A stretch of DNA of 64,000 nt from Yersinia similis (GCF_001053095.1 NZ_CGBP01000001.1:1-64000), one strand, 5' to 3'. Shown: positions 17,306 through 28,647, counted from the first letter of the stretch. Made by a program: numbers and translations. Notes: a model not told the origin generated them from the letters alone.

Positions 17306-18580
17306 ATGAGTACACGCCATGTAGTAATTACAGGTATGGGTGTCGTTTCCCCATTAGGCTGTGGTATCGAAACGGTCTGGCAGCGGCTATTGGCAGGGCA
17401 ATCAGGTATCCGTGTTCTATCGGATGAAATTGTAGGTGACTTGCCCGCTAAAATTGGTGGGCAAGTGCCTACGTTAGCAGAAGACGCTAAAGCTGGTTTC
17501 GATCCGGATAAAGCGGTTACCCCAAAAGATCAAAAGAAAATGGATCGCTTTATTGAGTTTGCGATGGCGGCAGCAGATGAGGCAATTAGCCAAGCGGGCT
17601 GGCATGCGGATAACACCGAGAAACAAGAGCGTACCGCGACAATCATAGGAGCGGGTATTGGTGGCTTTCCGGCCATTGCCCATGCGGTGCGTACTTCCGA
17701 CAGCCGTGGGCCAAAACGCCTATCACCGTTTACTGTACCTTCATTCTTAGTGAATCTGGCCGCTGGCCATGTTTCTATCAAACATCATTTCAAAGGCCCG
17801 ATTGGCGCGCCAGTCACTGCATGTGCTGCCGGTGTTCAGGCAATTGGTGACGCCGTGCGGATGATCCGTAACAATGAAGCCGATGTTGCCCTGTGCGGTG
17901 GCGCAGAAGCCGTGATTGATACCGTGAGTCTGGCCGGTTTTGCTGCCGCTCGAGCATTATCAACCAACTTCAATAGCACACCAGAAAAAGCCTCCCGTCC
18001 CTTCGACAATGCCCGTGACGGTTTCGTGATGGGAGAAGGTGCTGGCTTACTGATTATTGAGGAGCTGGAGCATGCATTAGCCAGAGGCGCGAAGCCATTA
18101 GCGGAAATAGTCGGCTATGGTACCAGTGCCGATGCTTACCATATGACCTCTGGCGCTGAGGATGGCGACGGGGCCTATCGCGCCATGAAAATCGCTTTGC
18201 GTCAGGCCGGTATTACGCCCGAGCAAGTTCAGCATCTGAATGCCCACGCGACCTCAACACCGGTAGGTGATCTCGGTGAAATTAATGCCATTAAACATTT
18301 GTTTGGCGAGAGTAATACGTTAGCGATTACCTCAACAAAATCCGCCACAGGGCACCTGTTGGGCGCTGCTGGTGGGCTGGAAACCATTCTCACCGTGCTG
18401 GCATTGCGTGATCAAATCGTGCCCGCAACGTTGAATCTAGAAAATCCAGACCCTGCGGCCAAGGGACTCAACATTATTGCAGGTAAAGCACAACCTCATG
18501 AAATGACGTATGCCCTTTCCAATGGCTTTGGCTTTGGTGGAGTGAACGCAAGTATCTTACTGAAACGCTGGGTGGACTAA
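17306..18580 (+). CDS. FabF-type beta-ketoacyl-ACP synthase II paralogue
   Basis: A condensing enzyme that extends acyl-ACP with malonyl-ACP. It is 424 aa against 413 for FabF. The Cys-His-His triad is intact: Cys173 (TACAAG), His314 (NAHATST) and His350 (KSATGHLLGAAG), with the NGFGFGGVNAS C-terminal glycine loop. It lies between fabA and rmf, where E. coli has no such gene, and away from the acpP cluster that normally holds fabF, so it is likely a second copy. It could supply FabB/FabF-like activity for unsaturated or special fatty acids; which one is not visible from sequence. Confidence 0.88.
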   Translation: MSTRHVVITGMGVVSPLGCGIETVWQRLLAGQSGIRVLSDEIVGDLPAKIGGQVPTLAEDAKAGFDPDKAVTPKDQKKMDRFIEFAMAAADEAISQAGWHADNTEKQERTATIIGAGIGGFPAIAHAVRTSDSRGPKRLSPFTVPSFLVNLAAGHVSIKHHFKGPIGAPVTACAAGVQAIGDAVRMIRNNEADVALCGGAEAVIDTVSLAGFAAARALSTNFNSTPEKASRPFDNARDGFVMGEGAGLLIIEELEHALARGAKPLAEIVGYGTSADAYHMTSGAEDGDGAYRAMKIALRQAGITPEQVQHLNAHATSTPVGDLGEINAIKHLFGESNTLAITSTKSATGHLLGAAGGLETILTVLALRDQIVPATLNLENPDPAAKGLNIIAGKAQPHEMTYALSNGFGFGGVNASILLKRWVD

Positions 18581-18594
18581 CGCAAATAAATGAA

Positions 18595-18617
18595 AACCTC
18601 CGCCTAATGCGGAGGTT
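18595..18617 (-). terminator. Terminator between fabF paralogue and rmf
   Basis: Perfect 9-bp stem AACCTCCGC / GCGGAGGTT with a five-base loop. On the minus strand it is followed by TTTTCATTTATTT, so it fits best as the rmf terminator, but it can also serve the plus-strand gene. Confidence 0.75.
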
Positions 18618-18642
18618 ACCCTTGATAATGACAGAGAGCCGC

Positions 18643-18810
18643 TTAAGCGGTCACAGCCCTGTCCGCCATAGCCTGTCGCCACCCTCCTAACCAATGAGAC
18701 CGAGCGTCTAAAGATTGATAGGGACAAATTTCCCTTGAGCGCCCTGAAATACCTGCTTGATACCCACGTGACAACGCCCTTTCCAGGCGATCTCTTTTCT
18801 GTCTCTTCAT
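18643..18810 (-). CDS. rmf: Ribosome modulation factor RMF
   Basis: RMF binds 70S ribosomes in stationary phase and pairs them into inactive 100S dimers. The 55-aa ORF begins MKRQKRDRLERALSRGYQ and continues with the conserved SLDARSHWLGGWRQAMADR segment, the same length as E. coli RMF and strongly basic. Its ATG is preceded by GAGGGAAACGAGG. Position next to the fabA locus and upstream of pqiC matches E. coli synteny. It is easily missed because of its size. Confidence 0.95.
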   Translation of the reverse strand: MKRQKRDRLERALSRGYQAGISGRSREICPYQSLDARSHWLGGWRQAMADRAVTA

Positions 18811-19080
18811 GCCTCGTTTCCCTCACTTTTTTGGTTTGGTGGAAAGAAAACAGTGACTACTTTATGTGCAGCCACAGTTAAGTGATAGACCTTAAAAAAC
18901 AGAAAAGCAATGCGCAAAATTCACGCCAATGTCACATTTGTGAGCTACATCCACAGAATTAGCTAAGTAGTTGATTTGATGTATATGAAGGTAATGCGTT
19001 GATATTAAATAGAAACCCCCCTTTTTCTGACAATGTCATTATTATCAGAGAAAGAGGGTAGACTGATTTAGAAAAATATA
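18811..19080 (-). other. rmf promoter region and pqiC 3' flank
   Basis: 270 bases without a gene. The minus-strand promoter of rmf must lie here. Near 19017-19061 an imperfect hairpin with arms around CCCTCTTTC / GAAAAAGGG on the minus strand, followed by a T-rich run, is a possible terminator of the pqiABC operon. Confidence 0.45.
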
Positions 19081-19641
19081 TTACTTAATCTGTTGCAATT
19101 GAGCGGCGATAGTTTTGGCTTCCTGTTGCCAGCCTTCTGCCAATGTACGGACCAGCGCATCATAGCCATCTTCACTCTGTTTAAGTTCCAGATTGAAAGG
19201 CTGCTTAATTAACTGCCCCTGATGTTTTAGGATCCATACACCGCGTATTACTGCACGCCCATCATAACGTCCATGAAACCCGGTTACCGTGATATTTAGA
19301 ACATCCTGATCGCTATCCAACGGTTGCGCAGAGACTAGCCAACCCGGTAGCGAATAACTCAGGTTGGTCACCAACGTTTGCTGTAACTGCTGGTCTAGCG
19401 GGCTAGCCCAGAGATTATTGTTGGCAATAACATACTGTACATCGTTGGTTTGATACACCACACCAACCGCCGCAAGGTAATCAGCCACACTGACATGTTC
19501 AACCCATAACTGCCGTGATGCTACGCTGCTACTGCCCGTAGCAGGCGCATTAAGTGCCGGTAACTGATAGTACGTTTTACTGGTTTCGCTGCTGCAAGCA
19601 CTGAGTAACAGCGCGACGATAACTGCCATCCATTTCATCAT
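19081..19641 (-). CDS. pqiC: PqiC outer-membrane lipoprotein
   Basis: PqiC (YmbA) is the lipoprotein ring that caps the PqiB needle for lipid transport between inner and outer membrane. The 186-aa product has a lipoprotein signal with lipobox LLLSAC near residue 16 and the ABC-type auxiliary-component fold (YYQLPAL, NNLWASPLDQQLQQTL). The first ATG overlaps the pqiB stop as ATGA, implying translational coupling; a second ATG follows directly and could also serve. Last gene of pqiABC. Confidence 0.95.
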   Translation of the reverse strand: MMKWMAVIVALLLSACSSETSKTYYQLPALNAPATGSSSVASRQLWVEHVSVADYLAAVGVVYQTNDVQYVIANNNLWASPLDQQLQQTLVTNLSYSLPGWLVSAQPLDSDQDVLNITVTGFHGRYDGRAVIRGVWILKHQGQLIKQPFNLELKQSEDGYDALVRTLAEGWQQEAKTIAAQLQQIK

Positions 19642-21290
19642 TTTTTGGCCTTCTTAGGCTGAGGATCCTGACTTCCTGCCGCTTCAAATACCAGCGCATT
19701 GCTCTTCTCATTCAGTGTCCGCAATACCGGTTGTAATTCACGCAAGACCTGATCTAACCGCTGCATGTCACCCACCATTTTATTGTAGGCCGGTGAGCCA
19801 GGTTGGAAGCCTTTCATACTACGATTCAGTTCATTCAGCGTTTTTTGCAGATCTTTTGGTAGATCCTGCATCGACTGGCTGGACGTGATTGCATTAAGTG
19901 AAGCCAAAATTTTCTGGGTTTCACGCATTGTCTTCTGGCTTTCAGCCAACGTCTTCGTGACTTCATTAACCATTGGATTCAGTGGCAGATTATTAATCTT
20001 ATCCAGTGTTTGCATGACTTTCTGTTGGATTTGAGCCAAGCCACCACTGGTTGTCGGCAATAAAGGATAACCAGCAACTTCTTGCGGCCCTTTCCACGGT
20101 TTCGCATCGGGATAAAAATCCAGATCGACAAACAGTGCACCAGTCAGTAAGTTGCCAGACTTCAATGATGCACGTAAGCCACGCTCTTTGGCGGTTTTCA
20201 GTACCTGTTCAAAATTGGTATCTGGACCTAAATCATCACGGAAACGGCCCGGTTCAATGCGAATTAATACTGGAATGCGGAAGTCATTATCGACTTGCTG
20301 CTTCATCCCCTCTGCGAAGAAGGGTACATCTGCAACCGTACCAACACGAATACCACGGAATTCTACCGGTGCACCAGACTGTAGCCCACGTACAGAATCA
20401 GAGAAGAACAGTAAGAAGTTTTCATGTTCAATGTACAAAGAGTTCTGAATGCTACTGCGGTTATCAAACAGCTTAAACTCCGCTTTATCCTGAGTGACGG
20501 GCTTACCCTGCTCTAAACCATCTGGTACATCAAAACTGACTCCACCACTGAATAATGTCGCCAACGATGCCATCTCCACACGCATACCTTGTGAAGACAG
20601 ATCCACAGCGACACCACTGTCTTTCCAGAAACGGACGTTGCTGGTCACCAAGCTGTCATAAGGCGCGCCAATAAATAGCTGGTAACGCATCAGACGGGAT
20701 TGAGGATCAAAAGTACTGGTTTCTACGGAGCCTACGCGATAACCACGGAACAGTACCGGATCACCGGCATTCAACTGCCCCGCTTGATCACTATCCAGCA
20801 TAACCCGTAAACCTTTCGCATCTGGTGAGGCAAGCGGTGGGGAATCCAATAAACGGAATTCATTTAGTGCCTTACCGTTACTGCCCGGTTGCAGCTCAAT
20901 ATACGCACCGGAGAGTAGAGTCCCTAAGCCAGATATCCCTTCACGGCCAATCTGCGGTTTTACCACCCAGAAAGCGGTATCGCCGTGCAACAGGGTATTC
21001 ATGCCAGAATTTAACCGGGCCTGTATGATCACATGGTTAAGATCTTCACTCAACGTGACCTTTTCAACCACACCAACATCCACGCTACGGCTCTTTATTT
21101 TTGTTTTTCCCGCCTCAATACCTTCAGCATTTAGGGTGGTCAAAACAACCTGTGGCCCTTGGTTACTGAAATGATAAAACAGTATCCATGCGCCAATCAG
21201 CGCAGTGACGATCGGGATGATCCACACCGGTGACCATCGCTTGATTTTTTCAATTTCTGCCACACTCTGGCTGGGATTATTGTCCGTCAC
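19638..21290 (-). CDS. pqiB: PqiB MCE-domain intermembrane transport protein
   Basis: PqiB is a membrane-anchored periplasmic needle made of stacked MCE (mlaD-like) domains that moves lipids across the envelope. One transmembrane helix (about residues 23-45, WSPVWIIPIVTALIG) is followed by three MCE domains and a C-terminal coiled coil (about 430-535). I place the start at GTG 21290 because AAGGAG lies seven bases before it, giving 550 aa (E. coli 546). The in-frame ATG at 21317 has no such site. The gene overlaps the end of pqiA. Confidence 0.95.
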   Translation of the reverse strand: MTDNNPSQSVAEIEKIKRWSPVWIIPIVTALIGAWILFYHFSNQGPQVVLTTLNAEGIEAGKTKIKSRSVDVGVVEKVTLSEDLNHVIIQARLNSGMNTLLHGDTAFWVVKPQIGREGISGLGTLLSGAYIELQPGSNGKALNEFRLLDSPPLASPDAKGLRVMLDSDQAGQLNAGDPVLFRGYRVGSVETSTFDPQSRLMRYQLFIGAPYDSLVTSNVRFWKDSGVAVDLSSQGMRVEMASLATLFSGGVSFDVPDGLEQGKPVTQDKAEFKLFDNRSSIQNSLYIEHENFLLFFSDSVRGLQSGAPVEFRGIRVGTVADVPFFAEGMKQQVDNDFRIPVLIRIEPGRFRDDLGPDTNFEQVLKTAKERGLRASLKSGNLLTGALFVDLDFYPDAKPWKGPQEVAGYPLLPTTSGGLAQIQQKVMQTLDKINNLPLNPMVNEVTKTLAESQKTMRETQKILASLNAITSSQSMQDLPKDLQKTLNELNRSMKGFQPGSPAYNKMVGDMQRLDQVLRELQPVLRTLNEKSNALVFEAAGSQDPQPKKAKK

Positions 21291-22563
21291 CTTGCGGCTC
21301 CTTCTGGGTTGTTTCATTGATTCGATCCCAGGTTAAACGAGGATCAAACGTTAATGCAGAAAACATTGTCAGGATCACAACCATCGCAAACAGTAGTGCC
21401 CCAATCGCCGGGTAGATACTCATCAGCTGCCCAATACGGACTAATGATGAAAGCACCGCAATAACAAAGACATCGACCATTGACCAGCGGCCAACAAATT
21501 CTACGATTTCATAAATAAAATGCATACGTTCAGCATCAGTGTTGCCCTTGCCTTTGGCATCCCAACAGAGCCAAGCAATCGCCAACATTTTTAACGATGG
21601 CACCATGATACTGGCAATAAAAATCACCAACGCCACGGGGTAGGAACCCTCACTCCAGAGAAAAATCACCCCAGCCATAATGGTGGAGTTCATTTGGTTA
21701 CCCAAACTTTCAGTTATCATTATCGGCATCATATTTGCCGGAATATATAACAGGATCGACGTGACTAATAACGCCATAGTCCACTGCAAGCTATTACGGC
21801 GGCGAGCATAACCGTGGGTATAACAACGTGGGCACTCGACTTGGTCTTGCGGCAAAATTGCTGTACAGCATGAGCATGAGCGCAAACCTTGACGCAAGCC
21901 AGTACGGCCTGGGATCAATCGGTAAGGCACTGCTGGCGCAGGGGCGATGTCTTGCCACATCCAATGACGATCAATGCACTGAAAAGCGCGCACTTGTAAC
22001 AAACAGAATAAACAGTATGGGATAAAACTGCTGCCAATACCGATCTCACCATAAGCCATCAGTTTGACAAAACTCACTAATACGCCGGCGAGGAAGATCT
22101 CAACCATGCACCAGGTTTTAAACTGGAACAGTGCTTTCGCCATGGCGATTTTCCAACGGGTTGGCATACGCACCCGCAGGCAAAGCAGAATAATCGCTAC
22201 CATACAAAATGCGGGGATTAGCTGAACCAACACCATAAACAGCGTTGCCATACTGACGTAATTATCAGACAGCATCACTCGAGGGATTTGGATCAAACTT
22301 ATTTCGCTGGTGATCCCCGCCACACGCATATCGACGAAGGGGAACATATTAGCCAACAACAGCATAAACAGAGCGCTAAGCGCATAGCCTATTGGCCGCT
22401 TGCGAGGCTCTTCCCACCGCGCAGTCAGTGTCGTTTTACAACGGGGGCATACCGCTTTAGTGCCATAAGGCAAGGGGGGTAAGGCCACTGACATATCACA
22501 CTGCCGGCACAGGAGAATATTCCCTGATTGCCCACCATTAACAGGCTCAATAACAGCACACAA
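21277..22563 (-). CDS. pqiA: PqiA integral membrane protein
   Basis: The inner-membrane partner of PqiB, 428 aa. Two PqiA domains are visible, each led by a zinc-ribbon-like four-cysteine motif (CRQCDMS...CPRCKTT near 19-42 and CSCCTAI...CPRC near 228-245) and followed by hydrophobic helices, about eight in total. TTG 22563 has TAAGGAAA upstream and gives the conserved Met-Cys start. It lies 128 bases after uup and heads the pqiABC unit. The paraquat-inducible SoxRS control known in E. coli is not visible here. Confidence 0.95.
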   Translation of the reverse strand: MCAVIEPVNGGQSGNILLCRQCDMSVALPPLPYGTKAVCPRCKTTLTARWEEPRKRPIGYALSALFMLLLANMFPFVDMRVAGITSEISLIQIPRVMLSDNYVSMATLFMVLVQLIPAFCMVAIILLCLRVRMPTRWKIAMAKALFQFKTWCMVEIFLAGVLVSFVKLMAYGEIGIGSSFIPYCLFCLLQVRAFQCIDRHWMWQDIAPAPAVPYRLIPGRTGLRQGLRSCSCCTAILPQDQVECPRCYTHGYARRRNSLQWTMALLVTSILLYIPANMMPIMITESLGNQMNSTIMAGVIFLWSEGSYPVALVIFIASIMVPSLKMLAIAWLCWDAKGKGNTDAERMHFIYEIVEFVGRWSMVDVFVIAVLSSLVRIGQLMSIYPAIGALLFAMVVILTMFSALTFDPRLTWDRINETTQKEPQGDGQ

Positions 22564-22691
22564 TATCTATTTCCTTACGGCAGGCCTTTATAGCTGAACA
22601 CCGTTCTATCAAGAGACTCAATGTAACAATAAACACAATATCATCACAAAGCACAACATTACGTCACCTGGCAGAACGGTGTAACGCATTT

Positions 22692-24605
22692 TTAACCGTT
22701 TTTCTGAGCTTCCAGCTCTTCCCAACGACTGAATGCCACCTCTAACGCCTGCTCAGTATCTGCCAGGGTTTTCAAAACCTGTTGAGTCTCTTCGTGTGGA
22801 CGAGAGAAGAAATTAGCATCACTGACTTCAGCCTGTAACTTACTGATATCATTTTCCAGTTTTTCTAGCTGTTGCGGCAACTGATCCAACTCACGTTGTA
22901 AGTTATAGCTCAGCTTGCCGGGTTTTTTAGCCGCAGGTGCATGGCTTTTAACCGAAGTAGACGCTTTGGTTTCTTCAATCTTCGGTGCAACCTGACGAAT
23001 CGGCTTTGCCTCTGCCCGTTGTTGATGCGCATCATAATAACCGCCAACGAAGCTATTGATTTGACCATTGCCTTCAAAAATCCAACATTCAGTCACTGAG
23101 TTATCAACGAATTGGCGATCATGGCTAACTAACAGCACGGTGCCTTGATAGCTATCGACCATCTCTTCCAGCAATTCTAGCGTCTCAACATCCAAGTCAT
23201 TGGTCGGTTCATCGAGGATCAACAAGTTACTTGGCTTAAGGAATAATTTGGCTAATAACAGACGGTTACGCTCACCACCAGACAGAGCTTTCACCGGTGT
23301 CATCGCGCGCTTAGGGTGGAACAGGAAATCTTGCAGATAGCCCAGTACATGGCGTGAACGGCCATTCACCATCACTTCCTGCTTACCTTCCGCCAGGTTA
23401 TCCATGACCGTGCGCTCGGGATCCAGCTCCGCACGATGCTGGTCAAAATAGGCGACTTCCAGCTTGGTCCCGCAATGCACTTTACCACTGTCCGCGTTAA
23501 GCTGACCGAGCATCAGTTTCAGCAAGGTCGTTTTACCGCAGCCATTTGGCCCCACCAACGCAATTTTGTCACCACGCTGTACTTGAGCTGTGAAATCGTT
23601 CACCAGCACTTTGCCATCAATCTGATAATTAACATTTTCCAGATCGAAGACAATTTTGCCAGAACGTACGGTCTCTTCCACTTGCATCTTGGCGGTACCC
23701 ATAACCTCACGGCGTTGCGAACGTTCCATCCGTAACGCTTTCAGCGCACGAACACGGCCTTCGTTACGGGTACGGCGCGCTTTGATGCCCTGACGTATCC
23801 AGACTTCTTCCTGGGCCAGCTTGCGGTCAAACTCAGCGTTTTGCAGCTCTTCAACCCGCAAGGCTTCTTCTTTGCTGGCGAGATACAGCTCATAATTACC
23901 GGGCCATGAAACCAATTTACCGCGGTCCAAATCTACAATACGGGTCGCCATTGCACGAATAAAGGAACGGTCATGGGAGATAAATACAATACTGCCTTGG
24001 AACTCTTTCAGGAAACCTTCCAGCCAGTTGATGGTTTCGATATCCAAGTGGTTGGTTGGCTCATCCAGCAGCAACACTTTTGGTGAGCTTACCAATGCAC
24101 GGCCAAGTGCCGCTTTACGCAACCAACCGCCCGACAGTGAAGAAAGTTCAGCATCTGCGGATAGCCCTAGTTGAACCAGCACTTCTTGAATACGGCTATC
24201 CAGTTGCCACAACCCTTGGTGGTCCAAAATTTCTTGTAATGCCGCCAAGCGATTGAGATTTTTTTCACTCGGATCCAGTTCTACCTGATGTAGCGTTGCA
24301 TGGTAGGCTTTTAGATGTTCAGCCTGTTCCTGCACCCCTTCAGCCACAAAATCAAACACGGTACCGGCCACATTACGCGGTGGATCTTGTTGCAGACGTG
24401 CCACAATCAGATCCTGTTCATAAATGATTCGGCCATCATCTAATGGAACTTCTTTACTCAGAATTTTAAGCAAGGTGGATTTGCCCGCACCGTTACGGCC
24501 CACCAGACAAACACGTTCGTTCGCCTCGATATGTAATTCAGTGTTATCTAATAAAGGTGCATCGCTGAACGACAGCCAGGCTCCGGACATGCTAATTAAC
24601 GACAT
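22692..24605 (-). CDS. uup: ABC-F ATPase Uup
   Basis: A soluble ABC-F protein implicated in ribosome quality control and precise transposon excision. ATG 24605 gives 637 aa starting MSLISMSGAWLSF. Two ABC domains are complete: Walker A GRNGAGKS and GPNGCGKT, signatures LSGGWLRKA and LSGGERNRL, and Walker B LLLDEPTNHLD and LILDEPTNDLD. The long linker and a C-terminal coiled coil (about 560-635) are typical. The gene starts five bases after the rlmKL stop, so the two are probably cotranscribed. Confidence 0.97.
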   Translation of the reverse strand: MSLISMSGAWLSFSDAPLLDNTELHIEANERVCLVGRNGAGKSTLLKILSKEVPLDDGRIIYEQDLIVARLQQDPPRNVAGTVFDFVAEGVQEQAEHLKAYHATLHQVELDPSEKNLNRLAALQEILDHQGLWQLDSRIQEVLVQLGLSADAELSSLSGGWLRKAALGRALVSSPKVLLLDEPTNHLDIETINWLEGFLKEFQGSIVFISHDRSFIRAMATRIVDLDRGKLVSWPGNYELYLASKEEALRVEELQNAEFDRKLAQEEVWIRQGIKARRTRNEGRVRALKALRMERSQRREVMGTAKMQVEETVRSGKIVFDLENVNYQIDGKVLVNDFTAQVQRGDKIALVGPNGCGKTTLLKLMLGQLNADSGKVHCGTKLEVAYFDQHRAELDPERTVMDNLAEGKQEVMVNGRSRHVLGYLQDFLFHPKRAMTPVKALSGGERNRLLLAKLFLKPSNLLILDEPTNDLDVETLELLEEMVDSYQGTVLLVSHDRQFVDNSVTECWIFEGNGQINSFVGGYYDAHQQRAEAKPIRQVAPKIEETKASTSVKSHAPAAKKPGKLSYNLQRELDQLPQQLEKLENDISKLQAEVSDANFFSRPHEETQQVLKTLADTEQALEVAFSRWEELEAQKNG

Positions 24606-24610
24606 AGTTT

Positions 24611-26731
24611 TTACTTTTCCTCTTGGCTGTGGGTGACCAGCCAACAATTGTGGATCTGACGATTACGGGCAAAGTCTTCAGATTGTGTAAGTGTGGTTAT
24701 CTCTTTCGCTTCCAGCCCCAGCGCGGCTATCCCGGCCAGATCCATCTGGAAACCACGCTTATTGTTCGAGAACATAATTGTCCCCTTGCGGCGCAGTAAC
24801 CGTTTAAGTTCTTTCATCAGCACTAAGTGATCCCGCTGAACATCAAAGGTGGTTTCCATACGCTTGGAGTTAGAGAATGTCGGTGGATCAATGAAGATCA
24901 CGTCGAATTGCTCATCAGTGTTGCTGAGCCAAGAAAGGCAATCCGCCTGAATTAAGCGGTGTTGCTGGCCCGTCAAGCCATTCGCTCGCAAGTTCTTCTC
25001 TGCCCACTCCAGATAGGTACGCGACATATCTACCGTGGTTGTGCTGCGCGCGCCGCCCAGCCCCGCATGGACGCTGGCGGTACCGGTATAAGCAAACAGG
25101 TTAAGGAAATCTTTGCCCTGGCTCATTTTGCCCAACATCTGGCGGGCAATACGGTGATCCAGAAACAGACCAGTATCAAGATAGTCAGTCAGGTTAACCC
25201 ATAGCTTGGCGTTATACTCACTGACCAGCAAGAATTCACCCTTTTGGGCCAATTTCTCGTATTGATTTTTACCCTTCTGACGCTCACGGGTTTTCAACAC
25301 CAACTGATTAGAGGGCAGTTCTAGCACCGCCAACGTGGCATTAATCACATCAAACAAGCGCTGGCGGGCTTTTTGTGGATCGATCGTTTTAGGCGGCGCA
25401 TACTCCTGCACCACCACTTTGCTGCCATAGCGATCGACCGCAACATTGTAATCCGGTAGGTCGGCATCATACAGACGGTAGCATTCGATACCCTGTTGTT
25501 TCGCCCACTTATCCAGTTTCTTCACATTCTTACGCAGACGGTTAGCATAATCTTCAGCCACCAACGCGCCACCTGCACCCTGTGGGTTCACCGCCAACTG
25601 ATAGTTTTTCTGTACGCAATCCAGCGGGCCATTCTTGGCTTTAAATTCACGATCTGCACGCAGTTGCAGGCAGCTCAGTAATTCTGGAGAGGCACTGAAC
25701 AGTGACAGACGCCAGCCGCCAAATGCGGTTTTCATCATACGGCCAAACATATTATGCAATGCAATCAATGCAGGTTCGCTTTCCAGCCGTTCGCCGTAAG
25801 GGGGGTTGCTGATAACGGTACCCACCGGCCCTTCAGGTAATGGATTCACCAGCTTACTGATATCGTTAGCATTGAAGGTAATCAACTCAGCAACACCTGC
25901 CCGTCGGGCATTCGCACGCGCCATTTCGATGACCCGACGATCAATATCTGAACCAAAGAAACGAGATGAAGTCTCTAGCAGGCCACGACGAGCGCGCACT
26001 TGCGCTTCAGTGGTCAGTTCACGCCACAGATCTTCATTAAAAGCATTCCAAGCGGTAAAGCCCCAATGCGCCCGGTGCAAACCCGGAGCACGATCAGAGG
26101 CCATCATTGCGGCTTCAATCAGCAAAGTCCCTGAGCCACACATAGGGTCGACCATAGGTGTACCCGGCTGCCAGCCAGAACGCTGGATAATCGCTGCTGC
26201 AAGGTTTTCTTTCAGCGGTGCCTGACCAGTCAGATCACGATAACCACGCTGATGCAGCCCCTCACCACTGAGATCAAGAGCCACGCTGGCCATATCCCGT
26301 TGCAAGAAAACATTCACCCGAATATCAGGTTGTTGTTTGGCAACCGTTGGGCGTTGATCCATTTTGCGAGTGAAGCTGTCCACAATCGCATCTTTAACTT
26401 TCAACGCACCATACTGGCTATTACGGATCTCTTCATTCACACCGCTAAAATGTACGGCAAATGTTTTTTCCACACCAAAAATTGACGGCCAATCGATAGC
26501 CTGTACCCCAAGGTACAAATCTAAATCACTGTAGACCTTAAACTCGTTGAGCGGCAATAAGATGCGCGAAGCCAACCGGCTCCACAACAGGCTTTGGTAC
26601 ATGAGTCGATCGTCGCCCTGAAAATGTACCCCACCCTGTACTATTTTACAGTCGTGAGCGCCCAGCGCTTCGAGTTCGCTTTTTAACAGTTCTTCCAGTC
26701 CACGCGCCGTGCTGGCAAACAGAGAGTTCAT
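24611..26731 (-). CDS. rlmL: Bifunctional 23S rRNA methyltransferase RlmKL
   Basis: A fused enzyme of 706 aa. The N-terminal part (THUMP plus RlmL methyltransferase, with [14 protein letters not shown] and NPPYGERL) makes m2G2445; the C-terminal RlmK part ([32 protein letters not shown]) makes m7G2069, and together they help unwind 23S rRNA. Length is the same as the E. coli fusion (702). The start is the first ATG of the frame. Leads the rlmKL-uup pair and is divergent from ycbX. Confidence 0.97.
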   Translation of the reverse strand: MNSLFASTARGLEELLKSELEALGAHDCKIVQGGVHFQGDDRLMYQSLLWSRLASRILLPLNEFKVYSDLDLYLGVQAIDWPSIFGVEKTFAVHFSGVNEEIRNSQYGALKVKDAIVDSFTRKMDQRPTVAKQQPDIRVNVFLQRDMASVALDLSGEGLHQRGYRDLTGQAPLKENLAAAIIQRSGWQPGTPMVDPMCGSGTLLIEAAMMASDRAPGLHRAHWGFTAWNAFNEDLWRELTTEAQVRARRGLLETSSRFFGSDIDRRVIEMARANARRAGVAELITFNANDISKLVNPLPEGPVGTVISNPPYGERLESEPALIALHNMFGRMMKTAFGGWRLSLFSASPELLSCLQLRADREFKAKNGPLDCVQKNYQLAVNPQGAGGALVAEDYANRLRKNVKKLDKWAKQQGIECYRLYDADLPDYNVAVDRYGSKVVVQEYAPPKTIDPQKARQRLFDVINATLAVLELPSNQLVLKTRERQKGKNQYEKLAQKGEFLLVSEYNAKLWVNLTDYLDTGLFLDHRIARQMLGKMSQGKDFLNLFAYTGTASVHAGLGGARSTTTVDMSRTYLEWAEKNLRANGLTGQQHRLIQADCLSWLSNTDEQFDVIFIDPPTFSNSKRMETTFDVQRDHLVLMKELKRLLRRKGTIMFSNNKRGFQMDLAGIAALGLEAKEITTLTQSEDFARNRQIHNCWLVTHSQEEK

Positions 26732-26830
26732 ATCGCACTATCACCAAAAAGAAAATTGTTGCGCATTATAGCTAATCCCAGCGGCTTGTCATAAAGTTGC
26801 TCCCTCTAATTTAATACTCATACGGAGGCA

Positions 26831-27943
26831 ATGGTGATTACCCTCTCTAGGCTTTACGTTCATCCGGTGAAATCTATGCGTGGTTTGCAGCTTTCCCACG
26901 CCCAAGTTAGCAGCAGCGGGCTGGCCTTTGACCGTGTATTTATGATCACCGAATCAGACGGCACGTTCATTACTGCACGCCAATATCCGAAGATGGTTAT
27001 GTTTACCCCGGCATTAATGGCAGACGGCTTATATCTCACCGCCCCCGATGGCGAGAGTGCCAGTATCCGCTTTAATGATTTTTTAGCCAATCCCGCCCCC
27101 ACTGAAGTTTGGGGAAATCATTTTACCTCGTTAATTGCCCCCGAGGCGATCAACAGTTGGTTAAGTGGCTATTTTCAGCGTGACGTACAACTACGTTGGG
27201 TCGGCACAGAATTAACACGTCGTGTCAAACCGTTGCCGGAGGTTCCCCTCTCTTTTGCTGATGGCTTCCCTTATCTGCTGATTAACGAAGCGTCATTTAA
27301 AGATTTGCAGCAACGTTGCCCTGGCAGTATTAAACTGGAACAATTTCGTCCAAATTTAGTGGTCACCGGTGCCACAGTTTTTGCCGAAGATTGCTGGCAG
27401 GTAATCCGGATAGGCGATATCACATTTGATTTAGTCAAACCATGCAGCCGCTGTGTATTAACGACCGTCAGTGTTGAGCGTGGACGAAAACATCCAACCG
27501 GCGAACCATTGCGGACATTACAGACGTTTCGAACTGCGGAGAATGGTGATGTCGATTTTGGCCAGAATATGGTGGCCAGAAATAGCGGTATTATTCGAGT
27601 TGGCGATGAAGTTGAAGTTCTGATCACCAAACCGCCAAGGCCCTACGGTGCCGGAGCGGTTGTTGAAAGCCTTACCGCGCCACAGGATCAGTCAAAAACG
27701 GTATCCATTGAATATAATGGCATACGCTTTAACGGCAATAATCAGCAAATACTCTTGGAACAGTTAGAACAGCAGAATATCCGTATCCCTTATTCGTGCC
27801 GGGCCGGGATATGTGGCAGTTGCAGAATTACCTTACTCGCTGGAGATGTTGCTCCACTCAAACAGAGTGCTGTTGGTAACGATGGAACCCTTCTTTGTTG
27901 CAGTTGCATTCCTAAAGGCGATATTTCCCTTAGAGGCAAATAA
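26831..27943 (+). CDS. ycbX: YcbX MOSC/2Fe-2S oxidoreductase
   Basis: YcbX is a molybdenum-cofactor protein that detoxifies N-hydroxylated base analogues (6-hydroxylaminopurine) in E. coli. 370 aa. The N-terminal MOSC domains (about 1-265) include the cysteine in [12 protein letters not shown] that may bind the cofactor. The C-terminal ferredoxin domain has [10 protein letters not shown] plus a late CCSC cysteine cluster for a 2Fe-2S centre. Start ATG 26831 has ACGGAGG upstream. It converges on zapC with a gap of 25 bases. Confidence 0.95.
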   Translation: MVITLSRLYVHPVKSMRGLQLSHAQVSSSGLAFDRVFMITESDGTFITARQYPKMVMFTPALMADGLYLTAPDGESASIRFNDFLANPAPTEVWGNHFTSLIAPEAINSWLSGYFQRDVQLRWVGTELTRRVKPLPEVPLSFADGFPYLLINEASFKDLQQRCPGSIKLEQFRPNLVVTGATVFAEDCWQVIRIGDITFDLVKPCSRCVLTTVSVERGRKHPTGEPLRTLQTFRTAENGDVDFGQNMVARNSGIIRVGDEVEVLITKPPRPYGAGAVVESLTAPQDQSKTVSIEYNGIRFNGNNQQILLEQLEQQNIRIPYSCRAGICGSCRITLLAGDVAPLKQSAVGNDGTLLCCSCIPKGDISLRGK

Positions 27944-27968
27944 CCAAACTCAAAAACACACCGACAAA

Positions 27969-28535
<567 letters not shown>

Positions 28536-28647
28536 TCATATTGTAATATCATAAACTCAATAGCTGAGTTCTAGACCCATCGAATGGGACTCTCTTCATA
28601 TAAGCATTTTGCTGAATATTCAATCTACCGGAGTAAAATATAGACTA

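Noticed and set aside
17306..18580. fabF paralogue as part of a polyketide or secondary-metabolite cluster
   Set aside because: Neighbours are fabA and rmf; no acyl carrier protein, acyltransferase or tailoring genes are present.
20051..20476. 141-codon plus-strand ORF opposite pqiB
   Set aside because: Shadow of the conserved MCE coding frame; no start signal.
25806..26225. 139-codon plus-strand ORF opposite rlmKL
   Set aside because: Antisense shadow of a well-conserved methyltransferase gene.
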